NCBI GenBank assembly: GCA_947494825.1
Contig: CANLWN010000002.1
Location: 1-64,000 of the forward strand
Length of the DNA: 64,000 nucleotides
Source: an uncultured Flavobacteriaceae bacterium
Lineage (GTDB): Bacteria > Bacteroidota > Bacteroidia > Flavobacteriales > Flavobacteriaceae
Direction of reading: 5' to 3'
A program made the position numbers and the translations under genes. Shown in pieces: positions 26,251 to 35,277 of the stretch. The notes below the pieces were generated by a model. That model was not told where the DNA came from and searched no databases. It worked only from the letters and a program-made list of their open reading frames with translations. Within the stretch, counting starts at the first letter, position 1; each line of letters starts with the position of its first letter.

Positions 26251-27302
26251 TGGCCGATTATATAGATGCTTTTCCAGGACGCAAGATCAGCCTTAACAAC
26301 AGGCCCTATTTGTATTTTGGGGGTACTTCCTATCTAGGACTGCAAACGGATACCACCTTCCAGAATATCCTGATTAGGAACATTCAAAAGTACGGTACCA
26401 ATTACGGGGCATCCCGGCAGTCCAACATCCGTTTTTCAATCTACGAAAAAGCCGAATCTTACTTGGCCAAGCTGGTTCAAAGCGAAGCCTGCCTTACGCT
26501 GTCCTCGGGTTATTTAGCGGGCCAATTTATATGTCACCATTTCAACACCAAGGAATATGCCTTCTTTTATGCCCCCAATGCGCATTCTGCACTGTACCAA
26601 TCCAAAATTAGGCCCTATACCACCTTTACCGCATTGAACATCGCGGTACGTGAACATTTGACTTCCTCCAAGCGGAGCATTCCGGTGGTCTTATTGGATT
26701 CCATTGATTTTTCTGGCTGTAACTATCCTAATTTTGAGGGACTGCGCTCACTTCCCTTAGAGGATATTGTTCTGGTCGTGGACGATTCCCACGGCATTGG
26801 TGTTGTTGGAACGGACGGTGGTGGTGTTTACCCTGTCCTTTCAGGTTTAAACACCAAGGAACTCATGGTTTGCTGCTCCTTAGGGAAAGGCTTTGGAATT
26901 CAGGCAGGTGCTGTATTCGGTTCCGGGAAAAGAATTTCAAAACTTAGGGATACTGCCTTCTTTGGAGGTGCCAGTCCGCCTTCCCCGGCAAGCATGGCCA
27001 GCCTCGTGGAAGGCCACTCCCTATATCCAAAAAAAAGGAAGCTGCTAGAGGCGCATATACACCTGTTTCTTGAAACCTTGGAAAATAGCGCCCAATTCAA
27101 CCATATGACGCAGCATCCTGCCTTTAGTTATTCCAATAAGAAGCTTACACGACATTTGGAGGAAAACTATATTGTGGCCACAAGTTTCAACTATCCGGAA
27201 CAGGATGCCTCCACAATGCATCGATTGGTACTGAGTGCCGCCCACACCAAAAAAGATGTTGAATATTTGGTCAAAGTTGTGAATTCTTATCACTCTTTAT
27301 AA
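26250..27302 (+). CDS. PLP-dependent alpha-oxoamine-synthase-like enzyme (AONS/KBL family)
   Basis: 350 residues, shorter than typical 385-400 because the N-terminal arm is missing. PLP residues fit the family: Lys213 (SLGKGFG) for the Schiff base, and D178 and H181 (VDDSHGIG). YGTNYGASRQSNI resembles the oxoamine-synthase G-x-G-x-x-G-x-R region. Family members join an amino acid to an acyl-CoA with loss of CO2. It is unlikely to be a standard BioF since no biotin genes are near. Translational coupling to the epimerase suggests consecutive steps. Confidence 0.83.
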   Translation: MADYIDAFPGRKISLNNRPYLYFGGTSYLGLQTDTTFQNILIRNIQKYGTNYGASRQSNIRFSIYEKAESYLAKLVQSEACLTLSSGYLAGQFICHHFNTKEYAFFYAPNAHSALYQSKIRPYTTFTALNIAVREHLTSSKRSIPVVLLDSIDFSGCNYPNFEGLRSLPLEDIVLVVDDSHGIGVVGTDGGGVYPVLSGLNTKELMVCCSLGKGFGIQAGAVFGSGKRISKLRDTAFFGGASPPSPASMASLVEGHSLYPKKRKLLEAHIHLFLETLENSAQFNHMTQHPAFSYSNKKLTRHLEENYIVATSFNYPEQDASTMHRLVLSAAHTKKDVEYLVKVVNSYHSL

Positions 27303-27410
27303 AAATTGTGAATATTCTTTTATTATCCTTAATGATGTAGCCATATCATTATGTATTTAACAAAAAAAGTCGTAACTTTTAAGGATTAATAACACTAAAA
27401 ACATACGGCC

Positions 27411-27857
27411 ATGAAAAAATTGATTGGATTGGTTTTTTTGATGTTCATCCTAATTTCTGCCGCTGAATTTACATCTTCAAAACCTCAAACTGAACATACT
27501 ATCGAGGGCACCTGGGAACTTGTTAATCGCTTTAACTACGATGGCCTAAACGTTACGGATACGATACCAAATACGAATGGTTATAGACAGATAAAAATGT
27601 TTCACAAAGGGAAAGTGATGTGGACGCGTTACTCACCCGATGATCCCACGGAGTGGTTCGGTTATGGTCGATATAGGACTACATCGGACAAACTTGAGGA
27701 AAGCCTTGAATATGGGTCTGATGCGATGATGAAGGTGATAGATACCACCGTGGTTTTTGAATTTGAACTTCATCTGGACGAGAATACCTACAGTCAGATT
27801 ACATTGGATGAACAAGGAAACAAGACTTTTGCCGAAAATTACAAACGGATACGATAA
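27411..27857 (+). CDS. Small exported lipocalin-like protein
   Basis: 148 residues. A signal peptide (MKKLIGLVFLMFILISAAEF) has no lipobox Cys. The mature part starts with IEGTWELVNRFNYDG and ends with ENYKRIR, the same plan as the lipoprotein at 13961-14368; it also resembles the DUF4488 proteins of Bacteroidota. WTRYSPDDPTEWFGYGRY is a striking aromatic block. Function unknown. A bidirectional terminator separates it from convergent trxB. Confidence 0.78.
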   Translation: MKKLIGLVFLMFILISAAEFTSSKPQTEHTIEGTWELVNRFNYDGLNVTDTIPNTNGYRQIKMFHKGKVMWTRYSPDDPTEWFGYGRYRTTSDKLEESLEYGSDAMMKVIDTTVVFEFELHLDENTYSQITLDEQGNKTFAENYKRIR

Positions 27858-27880
27858 ATAGACCAATCGATCACACCAAA

Positions 27881-27912
27881 AAAACCCTGATGGCAGACCA
27901 TCAGGGTTTTTT
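27881..27912. terminator. Bidirectional terminator between convergent genes
   Basis: AACCCTGATGG (27883-27893) pairs with CCATCAGGGTT (27898-27908) around CAGA. Poly-A precedes it and poly-T follows, so it can terminate both the small exported protein gene and trxB. Confidence 0.92.
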
Positions 27913-27947
27913 GTTCCTTTATCATAAATGTAATATGCCACCCGTGT

Positions 27948-28913
27948 TTAGGCCACTTGCTCAGGGGTCTCAACCGTAGCGAGATATCTTTCCGCATCCA
28001 AAGCTGCCATACACCCGGTACCAGCAGCAGTAACCGCTTGCCTGTATTCCTTGTCCTGTACATCGCCGCTGGCAAAAACGCCGGGCTTGCTAGTTTTCGT
28101 GGATTTTCCCTCGGTAATCAAATACCCCGTATCATCCATTTCCAATTGCCCTTTGAAAATATCCGTATTGGGCTTATGACCAATGGCAACAAAAAACCCG
28201 GTAATGGGAATCTCCTCTTTTTCACCGGTCTGGTTGTTCACCATCCTTAAACCTTCAACCACTTGATCACCCAATATCTCATCAACTTCAGTGTTGAATC
28301 GAATATCTATATTGGCCAAATTTTCAACACGATGCTGCATGGCTTTGGACGCCCGCATATGATCTTTACGTATCAACATGGTCACCTTATTACAAATATT
28401 TGCCAAATAGGACGCCTCCTCTGCCGCGGTATCACCTCCGCCCACAATGGCCACATCCTGTCCTTTATAGAAGAAACCATCACATACCGCACATGCCGAA
28501 ACGCCGCCGCCGCGTAAGCGTTGTTCACTTGGAATATTTAGGTATTTGGCCGTAGCTCCCGTAGAAATTATAACGGTTTCGGCCTCGATCACCTTGTCAT
28601 TGTCTATCGTCACCTTGTGAATGCCCCCCACTTGATCGGAAAATTCCACGGCCGTAGCCATCCCGATCCGCACTTCGGTCCCAAAACGCTCGGCCTGCTG
28701 TTGCAGCTGTACCATCATGGTAGGGCCGTCAATGCCTTCCGGATATCCGGGAAAATTATCGACCTCCGTAGTGGTGGTCAATTGTCCCCCCGGTTCCATT
28801 CCGGTATACATAACGGGCTTTAAATCTGCCCTTGCAGCGTAAATGGCAGCCGTATAACCTGCGGGACCCGAACCTATAATCAATGTTTTCAATCGTTCTA
28901 CCTTGTCTGACAT
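27948..28913 (-). CDS. trxB: Thioredoxin reductase
   Basis: 321 residues. FAD motif IIGSGPAGYTAAIYAAR, redox-active CAVCDG near residues 138-141, NADPH motif VGGGDTAAEEA and C-terminal FAD motif (GVFASGDVQD). It reduces thioredoxin with NADPH, the electron source for MsrA and peroxiredoxins. The minus strand upstream carries TACTTTTG (28942-28949 on the plus strand as CAAAAGTA), a good TAnnTTTG box, without a clear partner box. Confidence 0.97.
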   Translation of the reverse strand: MSDKVERLKTLIIGSGPAGYTAAIYAARADLKPVMYTGMEPGGQLTTTTEVDNFPGYPEGIDGPTMMVQLQQQAERFGTEVRIGMATAVEFSDQVGGIHKVTIDNDKVIEAETVIISTGATAKYLNIPSEQRLRGGGVSACAVCDGFFYKGQDVAIVGGGDTAAEEASYLANICNKVTMLIRKDHMRASKAMQHRVENLANIDIRFNTEVDEILGDQVVEGLRMVNNQTGEKEEIPITGFFVAIGHKPNTDIFKGQLEMDDTGYLITEGKSTKTSKPGVFASGDVQDKEYRQAVTAAGTGCMAALDAERYLATVETPEQVA

Positions 28914-29057
28914 ATCAAAATCTTCGCTAAAATTTATAGTACAAAAGTAGCTTTTTTGCTAAAAACCTTACTTTCAAAGTTATCAAAAGTTATTATGGGC
29001 GGTCATAAAAATCTATCATGCACACAGGTGGTCCGTAACGGCTTGGGCAGGCATTTT

Positions 29058-30245
29058 CTATTCCCCGCCGGTTTGAAGCATCTCCACGCTTAGCACCGTC
29101 CTAAATCCCAAATGTTCCAAGGAAGAATCCAAACTGGAACCCATGCGTGCCGATATCCTATAACTACCACAATAGGAAGCATTGCAGAGGAAAGAACCAC
29201 CCTTGATCACTTTCTCCTTGGCATAGGGGTTATTGGGGTTGAACGAAATTATGGCACCCGGTGGGTTCACCACTGTCCGTTTTTGGGAATGGAGTTCGCC
29301 ATAGTATTTTGCATTGTACCAATCGCTGGTCCATTCCCAGACATTTCCGGCCATATCGTAAAGTCCAAAACCATTGGAGGGATACGATCTTACAGGGGAT
29401 CTTAGCTCATAGCCGTCCCCTGTGGTATTGCTTACCGGGAACTCGCCCTCCCAAGTATTTGCATTTTGAGCCAATTGGGCACCCTCATCACCCCAAAAAT
29501 ATATAGTCCCTGCCTTGTTCCCCCGTGCGGCATATTCCCACTCCGCTTCCGTGGGCAATCGTCTCCCTGCCCAAGTGCAATACGCTTGGGCATCTTCATA
29601 GGCGATATGTACCACCGGATGTGTCTCCTTTCCTTCAATGTTGCTGTTGGGTCCATTGGGATTCCGCCAATTGGATCCAACGGTCCATTGCCACCATTGC
29701 GAAAAGTCATAGAGATTGGGGAGCTTGCTTTTGGCCTTTTTAAAGTTCAGGGAACCTGGTTGTAGTACGGAATCATGTGGTTTTTCCGTATCTGCCGGCA
29801 ATTGTTTTCGAAGTTCTTCCCAATCCACACTTCGCTCGGCAACGGTAACATAGCCCGTGGCCGCCACGAATTTTTCGAATTGGGCGTTGGTGACCGCTGT
29901 AAGGTCCATAAAAAACCCATCAACCGCCACTGGATGTGAGGGTTTCTCATGACCCATAGCCATTTGATCATGGTCTACGGCCCCTTGCATAAACTGTCCT
30001 CCTGGAACCCACACCATGCCCTGAGGTGTTTTAAGACCTTCGGGGATATCCCTAAGGATCCGTATATCTACTTCCTGTGATGCTTCGGCCCCTTCGTCCA
30101 CCTTACTGTCCTTCTTCCTGGATTCACCGCAATGCCACTGTAAAACTACCATGAGAAGGCAACAGCAATATTTGCCAAGCGTTTCAATTGGTCTTCCCTG
30201 AGCGTACTTTACCCGATCGATCATAAATCCAAATAGGTTTTTCAT
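29058..30245 (-). CDS. Formylglycine-generating-enzyme-like protein, exported
   Basis: 395 residues. The SUMF1/FGE domain spans about 75-385 (MVWVPGGQFMQGA, CTWAGRRLPTEAEWEYAARG, GLYDMAGNVWEWTSDW, KGGSFLCNASYCGSYR). The two catalytic cysteines are both present, near residues 353 and 358, as in active FGE, which converts a sulfatase Cys to formylglycine. Many homologues lack them. The N-terminus is a long hydrophobic signal ending in a Cys at residue 39, a non-standard lipobox, so export or lipidation is likely. No sulfatase is in the window. It ends an operon with the channel and propeller genes. Confidence 0.88.
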   Translation of the reverse strand: MKNLFGFMIDRVKYAQGRPIETLGKYCCCLLMVVLQWHCGESRKKDSKVDEGAEASQEVDIRILRDIPEGLKTPQGMVWVPGGQFMQGAVDHDQMAMGHEKPSHPVAVDGFFMDLTAVTNAQFEKFVAATGYVTVAERSVDWEELRKQLPADTEKPHDSVLQPGSLNFKKAKSKLPNLYDFSQWWQWTVGSNWRNPNGPNSNIEGKETHPVVHIAYEDAQAYCTWAGRRLPTEAEWEYAARGNKAGTIYFWGDEGAQLAQNANTWEGEFPVSNTTGDGYELRSPVRSYPSNGFGLYDMAGNVWEWTSDWYNAKYYGELHSQKRTVVNPPGAIISFNPNNPYAKEKVIKGGSFLCNASYCGSYRISARMGSSLDSSLEHLGFRTVLSVEMLQTGGE

Positions 30246-30281
30246 GATGCTAATTTACACATTCACGGCATTCCGAACACC

Positions 30282-31373
30282 CTATTCCCGGTCTGCACTA
30301 TAGCTTTTTAATATTTCGTTCCAGGAAGGTTCTTGTATTTTGGTGAGTAATAATTTATTGATTTCATCGAATTGTGGATGTGTCTTGGGCATCATAAAAC
30401 TCCGATATTGTCTGTTAAAGTTCAAGGGAAGTAATTCTGTTTTGTTTTCCAGCTGATAGCTGCGTATCAAATAATCCAGGGAAATATGGTTGTGCAACAA
30501 TACATTTATGTCTTTTCTGGCCAGCGCCCTTAGACCTTGTAGCGGGGTCCTATAAGTTTCATAGGGATTGATCTCATTCCGAATCAAAAAATCGGCGCCG
30601 TCAGATGCTCCTACGACCCCTATGCGTTCTACCGTTTTTAGGTCTTCCAAACCTTTTATGTTGGCTTCAAGGGAGTTGACCGTTAAGGTTGAGGCAATGG
30701 TGGCGGTAAAGCTCGATATGATAATTACGGCAGTAAACATCCATATGATGGCAATCGCTTTGCCTCCATTGGTCTTGGGCGCCTTATCCCCGTAGCCCAC
30801 GGTTGTCATCGTGACTGCCGCCCACCAAAGGCCATCGAACAATCCAAGGATTCCGGGCCTGAACTGATATTTGTTCTGTCTTCGTTCTACAAGCCAGAGG
30901 ATGGTCCCGAAGGTGAGCAGGATAAGCAGCAATAGGAGAACCACCTTAAGGAAATCCTTGGAGAAAAAGTTACTGATAAAAATTTGAAACTGACCTTGAC
31001 TAGATGTGGTCACGGCAACCCCGATGCTAGAGATATAAAAGGGTTGACTCACTTGAAACTTTTCGATACGTCGGGAACTATTGGTCAAGGGATTAATGGA
31101 AAGGTCAAGTTCATTATAGTCCAAAGCCCTAATGATTCCAATAGCGTCGCTGTATTCCACAAATTGGGTATGCACTCCCAGCTCTTCCGAAATATGTTGC
31201 CACAGGTCTATTGAAAGCCCTTTGTAGTGGTTATTGGCATCCTTTATGACAAAAGGCGGATCCTCATGAATCCCAACGAGGAGCGTATCTATCAAGGAAT
31301 TGGCCGTAGCTTGCATGCCAAAAAAGAGAAGGCCAACAAGCATCAAAATTCTAATAAGAGGGAGGTCGTTCAT
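30282..31373 (-). CDS. Ionotropic-glutamate-receptor-type potassium channel (GluR0-like)
   Basis: 363 residues in the order signal peptide (1-25), periplasmic ligand half S1 (about 28-125), transmembrane 1 (140-162), pore with selectivity filter TTVGYGD (190-196), transmembrane 2 (205-228), ligand half S2 (240-360). This is the layout of bacterial GluR0, a K+-selective relative of neuronal glutamate receptors. Arg101/102 ([14 protein letters not shown]) fits the S1 carboxylate-binding arginine. The acidic residue that usually holds the ligand amino group appears as Asn295 (LLHN), so the ligand may not be an amino acid; that alignment was by eye. It starts seven bases after the propeller gene's stop. 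Confidence 0.92.
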   Translation of the reverse strand: MNDLPLIRILMLVGLLFFGMQATANSLIDTLLVGIHEDPPFVIKDANNHYKGLSIDLWQHISEELGVHTQFVEYSDAIGIIRALDYNELDLSINPLTNSSRRIEKFQVSQPFYISSIGVAVTTSSQGQFQIFISNFFSKDFLKVVLLLLLILLTFGTILWLVERRQNKYQFRPGILGLFDGLWWAAVTMTTVGYGDKAPKTNGGKAIAIIWMFTAVIIISSFTATIASTLTVNSLEANIKGLEDLKTVERIGVVGASDGADFLIRNEINPYETYRTPLQGLRALARKDINVLLHNHISLDYLIRSYQLENKTELLPLNFNRQYRSFMMPKTHPQFDEINKLLLTKIQEPSWNEILKSYSADRE

Positions 31374-31380
31374 AGTTGCT

Positions 31381-34236
31381 CTATTTCAATTCATCAATAG
31401 CATTGGTGGACAAAAAAGTGGTCAGTATCTGTAGAAGGGTACCGTCTACCGAGTTAAAGCTGCCCGGTTTTTTTCTATAAACACAAAATACAGCTTCGGT
31501 TCCCCTAATTTGTTCAAAGGGAATAAGTATTCTGGACAGGTATCCCCGGCTTTCCTTTTCGTTTACATATTGGCCGACCTCCTTTTCAAAATCTCCAATA
31601 TTGATAGGATTATTTGACATAAGAGCATAACTTGCAAGGTGCTCCTTCTCATTGAATTCTTCCTTTCTGACCATCAATTTCGGTGCACCCCGAACATAAC
31701 CTTTATAATGTACTTCTCCCCCTTTCTTAAAGGCCAACTCAAAGGCATCAATACCTGTTGGCAGTTTCACCAGCTTCGCCAAAATAGGCAGCATGATGTC
31801 CCATGGGGCTCGTTTCGGTATTTCTTTTAACAATTGGTCCATAAGATCAATATTGGTATCCGCATGCTTCAACTGCTGTTGTTTTTTGCTTAGGGAAGCC
31901 TCCAGGTTTTGGGTTTTCTTAAAAACCCATAGACGCAGATAGTACCAAAACAACAGCCCTGCCAAGCCCAAAAGAAGCAACATGCCCCACCAGGTTTTGT
32001 ACCACTTTTTCCGAATACGGATGTCTATCTCTGCAGGGATGCTCCAGGCGTAACCCCCAGACTTTTGGGCCCTTACCAATACCTTGTATGAACCGCCCGC
32101 AAGTCCCTGGACTTTTATTTCTGGGGTTTCGGAAGGGACGGACCAAGATAGGTTCCCAACCTCATCCTCGGAAAGATCTTTACGGTAAATTTTGTGCTGG
32201 TACCCAATACCCTCTCCAGGATATATTATAGAGGTGAATTTCAAATGGGCCACCTCGGTTTCGGAAAAACGAATGGATTGCCTATTTTTTATGGGCCTAT
32301 CCCCTATTTTCACTTCTCCAAGTACTGGGACAGCAGTGAGCAATGGCACTGGGTTAAGATGGGAGGAATAGACCGCTCCCTCGGCCGTACCCACCCATAG
32401 TTTTTGATTGGCATCGAGTACGAGGCTCCTATACGAGGTTACTTTTGAAGGTGTGCCGCTTTTCTCATCAAAAATCACATAGTCCTCATTTTTGTTTAAA
32501 TGTACAAGTCCGGCAGTATCCGTGGCCAACCACAGGCCGTCATAGGCCATGGTACATACAGATCGCACTTCGGTCTTGGTCAGGGGGCCCAAATCTATCC
32601 TCTTTATATGTTCGGTATCGTACCTCAGGAGTCCATCAGTGGTACCCAGCCACACCATTCCCCTGCGGTCTACCGCTATGTCGTGTACTTCAAAATTGCT
32701 ACTGGCCCTAAAAGGAAAAGGAAGGCTTTTATTTTCAAAGGTGTCGGTATCCCTATTGTACTTGTACAGATAGCTTTTTAGACCAATCCCTGCGGCATAC
32801 AGTTCCGATTTGCCCCCTTCCTTCACCACTAGAACACGACTGTTCAATCCTTTCTTATCATCGTAAAGAACAACTTCCCCATCTATCCCGATTTTGGCGA
32901 CCCCCAAAATGGGTTTGTCGGCCGGAGCTTGGCAAAACCAATTGTCCCCCGTATGATCGGCATACATAAAAAATATTCCCCCGCCTCGGTCGGTCAAATC
33001 ATAAGTAGCGGTAAGCCTATCATTCCGGTAATGATCGATCTTGCCATCCGCTGTGCCTAACCAAATGTTCGCGTTGAATGCACTTATACCCATTACCGCG
33101 GGCGGTGCCTCCACTTTTTCAAAACCGAGACCTCTATTGGCGGGCCAAGCCCTGCTAACATTGCTTTGAGAAATTAAAACCTCACTATCCTTCAGTGCAC
33201 TTAAACTAAAAACATTATCAAACGACATTCCTGAAATACTTTGAAAATAGCTTGTGGACATTAACCCCAGCCCAGTTGACATACTTACCCAGATAAGGCC
33301 ACCTGGTCTAATCTGGTCCTGGGAAAAATAGAGGTGATTAATAGCGCTGTAGGGAAGTTCGTCTATGCGGTGCGGCGTATTGGACCCAAAAACCTTTTGC
33401 ACTCCCAGGCCGTCCTCATTTGCTGTCAGGGTATAGATCGCCGCTTCGGATGCAAGAAAGAACGTACCTGCCAAATCCTTGCCGATATGGCTAAAATTCG
33501 TTTCTTCGGCAGGTACCAAGGTCTGTTCCAAAATACGCCTGTTCTGGTCTACCTTCAGTATTATTATCCGTTCGCCCACGAGGTAAAGCTGGTCTCCATC
33601 CATATAAAAATGTCGCATGTCCTTAAACTGTTCCAGGCGCTTCATCCGTTGACGTCTCCCATCCTCATAAAAAAGCCCTTCTCCAGGAGCAAGGACCCAT
33701 ACGTTCCCAAAACGATCCTCCCCAAAAGTGGTTTTATCCGTTTTATTGGGGGTGTCCAGCGACAGTTTGTTCCGTACCCTTCCGCTGCTTTGGTAGGTAA
33801 AAACAGAACCGTCTACCTGCCCTATCCACAAGCGCTGTGTGGCATCCATAAAAAGCTGTTGTGGATAACCCAAATCTCCCTTGTCCCCGGCTATTTTGAG
33901 ATAATCCGCTATCCGTACCCGATCCGTTTCGTAATGCAACTGATGTACACCGGTATCATTGGAAAACAGCAAACTGCCCTTGGGGCCTGCAATTATGGAT
34001 TTTATATACCGGCTCCGCAGGGAAACGTTAAAATCCTCGAAGTCGGTACCATTAAATCGGAACAAGCCTTGATCGGTGGCCAACCACATATAACCTCTGG
34101 CATCCTGGACCACTTGGTTTACCTTTTGAAAGGGAAGCTCCCCGCCTTGATACAATGCATATTGGAATTTTTGGCCAAACGTGGTGCAAAGACTTGCCAA
34201 TGTCCAAAAGAACACAAAAAAGTACTTGTTTTTCAT
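31381..34236 (-). CDS. Two-component-propeller membrane sensor ending in a GAF-like domain
   Basis: 951 residues. Signal peptide (ends TTFGQ), about a dozen reg_prop beta-propeller blades ([52 protein letters not shown]), a Y_Y_Y immunoglobulin-like domain at about 645-745, a transmembrane segment at about 755-775, a coiled coil and a 150-residue GAF-like cytoplasmic domain. Sensors of this design normally end in a histidine kinase or an HTH. I find no H-box, HATPase, GGDEF or HTH in the last 180 residues. It is probably transcribed with the K+ channel and FGE-like genes that follow at 7 and 36 bases. Confidence 0.88.
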   Translation of the reverse strand: MKNKYFFVFFWTLASLCTTFGQKFQYALYQGGELPFQKVNQVVQDARGYMWLATDQGLFRFNGTDFEDFNVSLRSRYIKSIIAGPKGSLLFSNDTGVHQLHYETDRVRIADYLKIAGDKGDLGYPQQLFMDATQRLWIGQVDGSVFTYQSSGRVRNKLSLDTPNKTDKTTFGEDRFGNVWVLAPGEGLFYEDGRRQRMKRLEQFKDMRHFYMDGDQLYLVGERIIILKVDQNRRILEQTLVPAEETNFSHIGKDLAGTFFLASEAAIYTLTANEDGLGVQKVFGSNTPHRIDELPYSAINHLYFSQDQIRPGGLIWVSMSTGLGLMSTSYFQSISGMSFDNVFSLSALKDSEVLISQSNVSRAWPANRGLGFEKVEAPPAVMGISAFNANIWLGTADGKIDHYRNDRLTATYDLTDRGGGIFFMYADHTGDNWFCQAPADKPILGVAKIGIDGEVVLYDDKKGLNSRVLVVKEGGKSELYAAGIGLKSYLYKYNRDTDTFENKSLPFPFRASSNFEVHDIAVDRRGMVWLGTTDGLLRYDTEHIKRIDLGPLTKTEVRSVCTMAYDGLWLATDTAGLVHLNKNEDYVIFDEKSGTPSKVTSYRSLVLDANQKLWVGTAEGAVYSSHLNPVPLLTAVPVLGEVKIGDRPIKNRQSIRFSETEVAHLKFTSIIYPGEGIGYQHKIYRKDLSEDEVGNLSWSVPSETPEIKVQGLAGGSYKVLVRAQKSGGYAWSIPAEIDIRIRKKWYKTWWGMLLLLGLAGLLFWYYLRLWVFKKTQNLEASLSKKQQQLKHADTNIDLMDQLLKEIPKRAPWDIMLPILAKLVKLPTGIDAFELAFKKGGEVHYKGYVRGAPKLMVRKEEFNEKEHLASYALMSNNPINIGDFEKEVGQYVNEKESRGYLSRILIPFEQIRGTEAVFCVYRKKPGSFNSVDGTLLQILTTFLSTNAIDELK

Positions 34237-34353
34237 AAACTATAAGGCTGGTCCTTAAATATATGAAAAAAAGGGATATACGTTTTCGGGCCATGCGCCC
34301 TAACGCCAGTTATATTGGTGTTTTAGAGCATGCCCTACCCTCATCCATCCATC

Positions 34354-35277
34354 CTACAAGCGCTCTAAAAAGTCGATCATTTTCTGTCTTTCCACTTCCT
34401 TCGGAAGTTTTCCAAAACCAGCCTTCATATTGTCAATCAAATGGTGCGGTTTGGACGTTCCGGGTATGGCGCAGTTGACGGCATCGTTGGCCAGGATGTA
34501 TTTTAAGAAATACTGGCCCCAGGATGTTATATCCAGGTCCTTGCACCAGGATGGCAGCTCCTTGCCCCTAACTTTTCTAAATAACGCTCCGCCATCATAA
34601 GGCCTATTGATGATTACTGCCGTGCCATGATCCTTGGCCGTTCCCAGCAGCCTTTTTTCCGCATTCCGCTGGTTGATGGAATAGTTGAACTGTACAAAAT
34701 CGGGCTTTTCGGTTCTGATGATACTGGCAAGCCTGTCATGGGAAGCATTGGTATAATGAGTGATTCCCCAGTAGCGGATGGTCCCTTTTTCCTTCCAGGC
34801 CTTAAGTGTCCTAAGCTGGGTTTGCCAATCGACCAGGTTGTGTATTTGCATAAGATCCATCTGTGTCCTTTTCATTTTTCGCATGGAGCTCTGCATTTGA
34901 TCAATACCTGCTTGCCTTCCGCTGGTCCACACCTTGGTAGCATAAAAAAAATGATCCTGAATGTGCAATTTCTGGGTGAGATCCCCCACTACCTGTTCGG
35001 AGCTGCCATACATGGGTGAACTATCTATCATTTTACCTCCCAATGCCTTCATTTGAGTCAGCACCTCCTTGAGCGGTGCCCTTGACTGTGTATTACGTCC
35101 TACATCGAATGACTGCCAGGTGCCCAGGCCTACGATAGGAAGCAATGCCCCTGAAGAAGGAATCGGTCTTTTTTTAATACCCTCACTGTCAAAGGAAAAC
35201 AGCATGGGGGACAAAATGGTTCCTGCCGAAATGCCGGCCATCATTTTTGAAGCGGTGCGTCGTGAATAGGTTTTCAT
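34354..35277 (-). CDS. Aldo/keto reductase with Tat signal
   Basis: 307 residues. A twin-arginine signal (SRRTASKMM followed by a hydrophobic stretch) suggests folded export to the periplasm. The AKR core has LGTWQ, IDSSPMYGSSE (Asp and Tyr), ATKVW (Lys) and MQIHN (His), the four catalytic residues; IPGTSKPHHLIDN is the NADPH-binding end. The substrate is not known. The start overlaps the stop of the upstream transporter gene by four bases (ATGA). Confidence 0.9.
   Translation of the reverse strand: MKTYSRRTASKMMAGISAGTILSPMLFSFDSEGIKKRPIPSSGALLPIVGLGTWQSFDVGRNTQSRAPLKEVLTQMKALGGKMIDSSPMYGSSEQVVGDLTQKLHIQDHFFYATKVWTSGRQAGIDQMQSSMRKMKRTQMDLMQIHNLVDWQTQLRTLKAWKEKGTIRYWGITHYTNASHDRLASIIRTEKPDFVQFNYSINQRNAEKRLLGTAKDHGTAVIINRPYDGGALFRKVRGKELPSWCKDLDITSWGQYFLKYILANDAVNCAIPGTSKPHHLIDNMKAGFGKLPKEVERQKMIDFLERL

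Noticed and set aside
26250-27302. Biotin-pathway BioF
   Set aside because: The N-terminal arm is missing, no other biotin gene is near and it is coupled to a dipeptide epimerase.
33334-34245. Antisense open frame of 303 codons opposite the propeller sensor
   Set aside because: The sense frame has complete propeller blades and a signal peptide; the antisense product has no domain.
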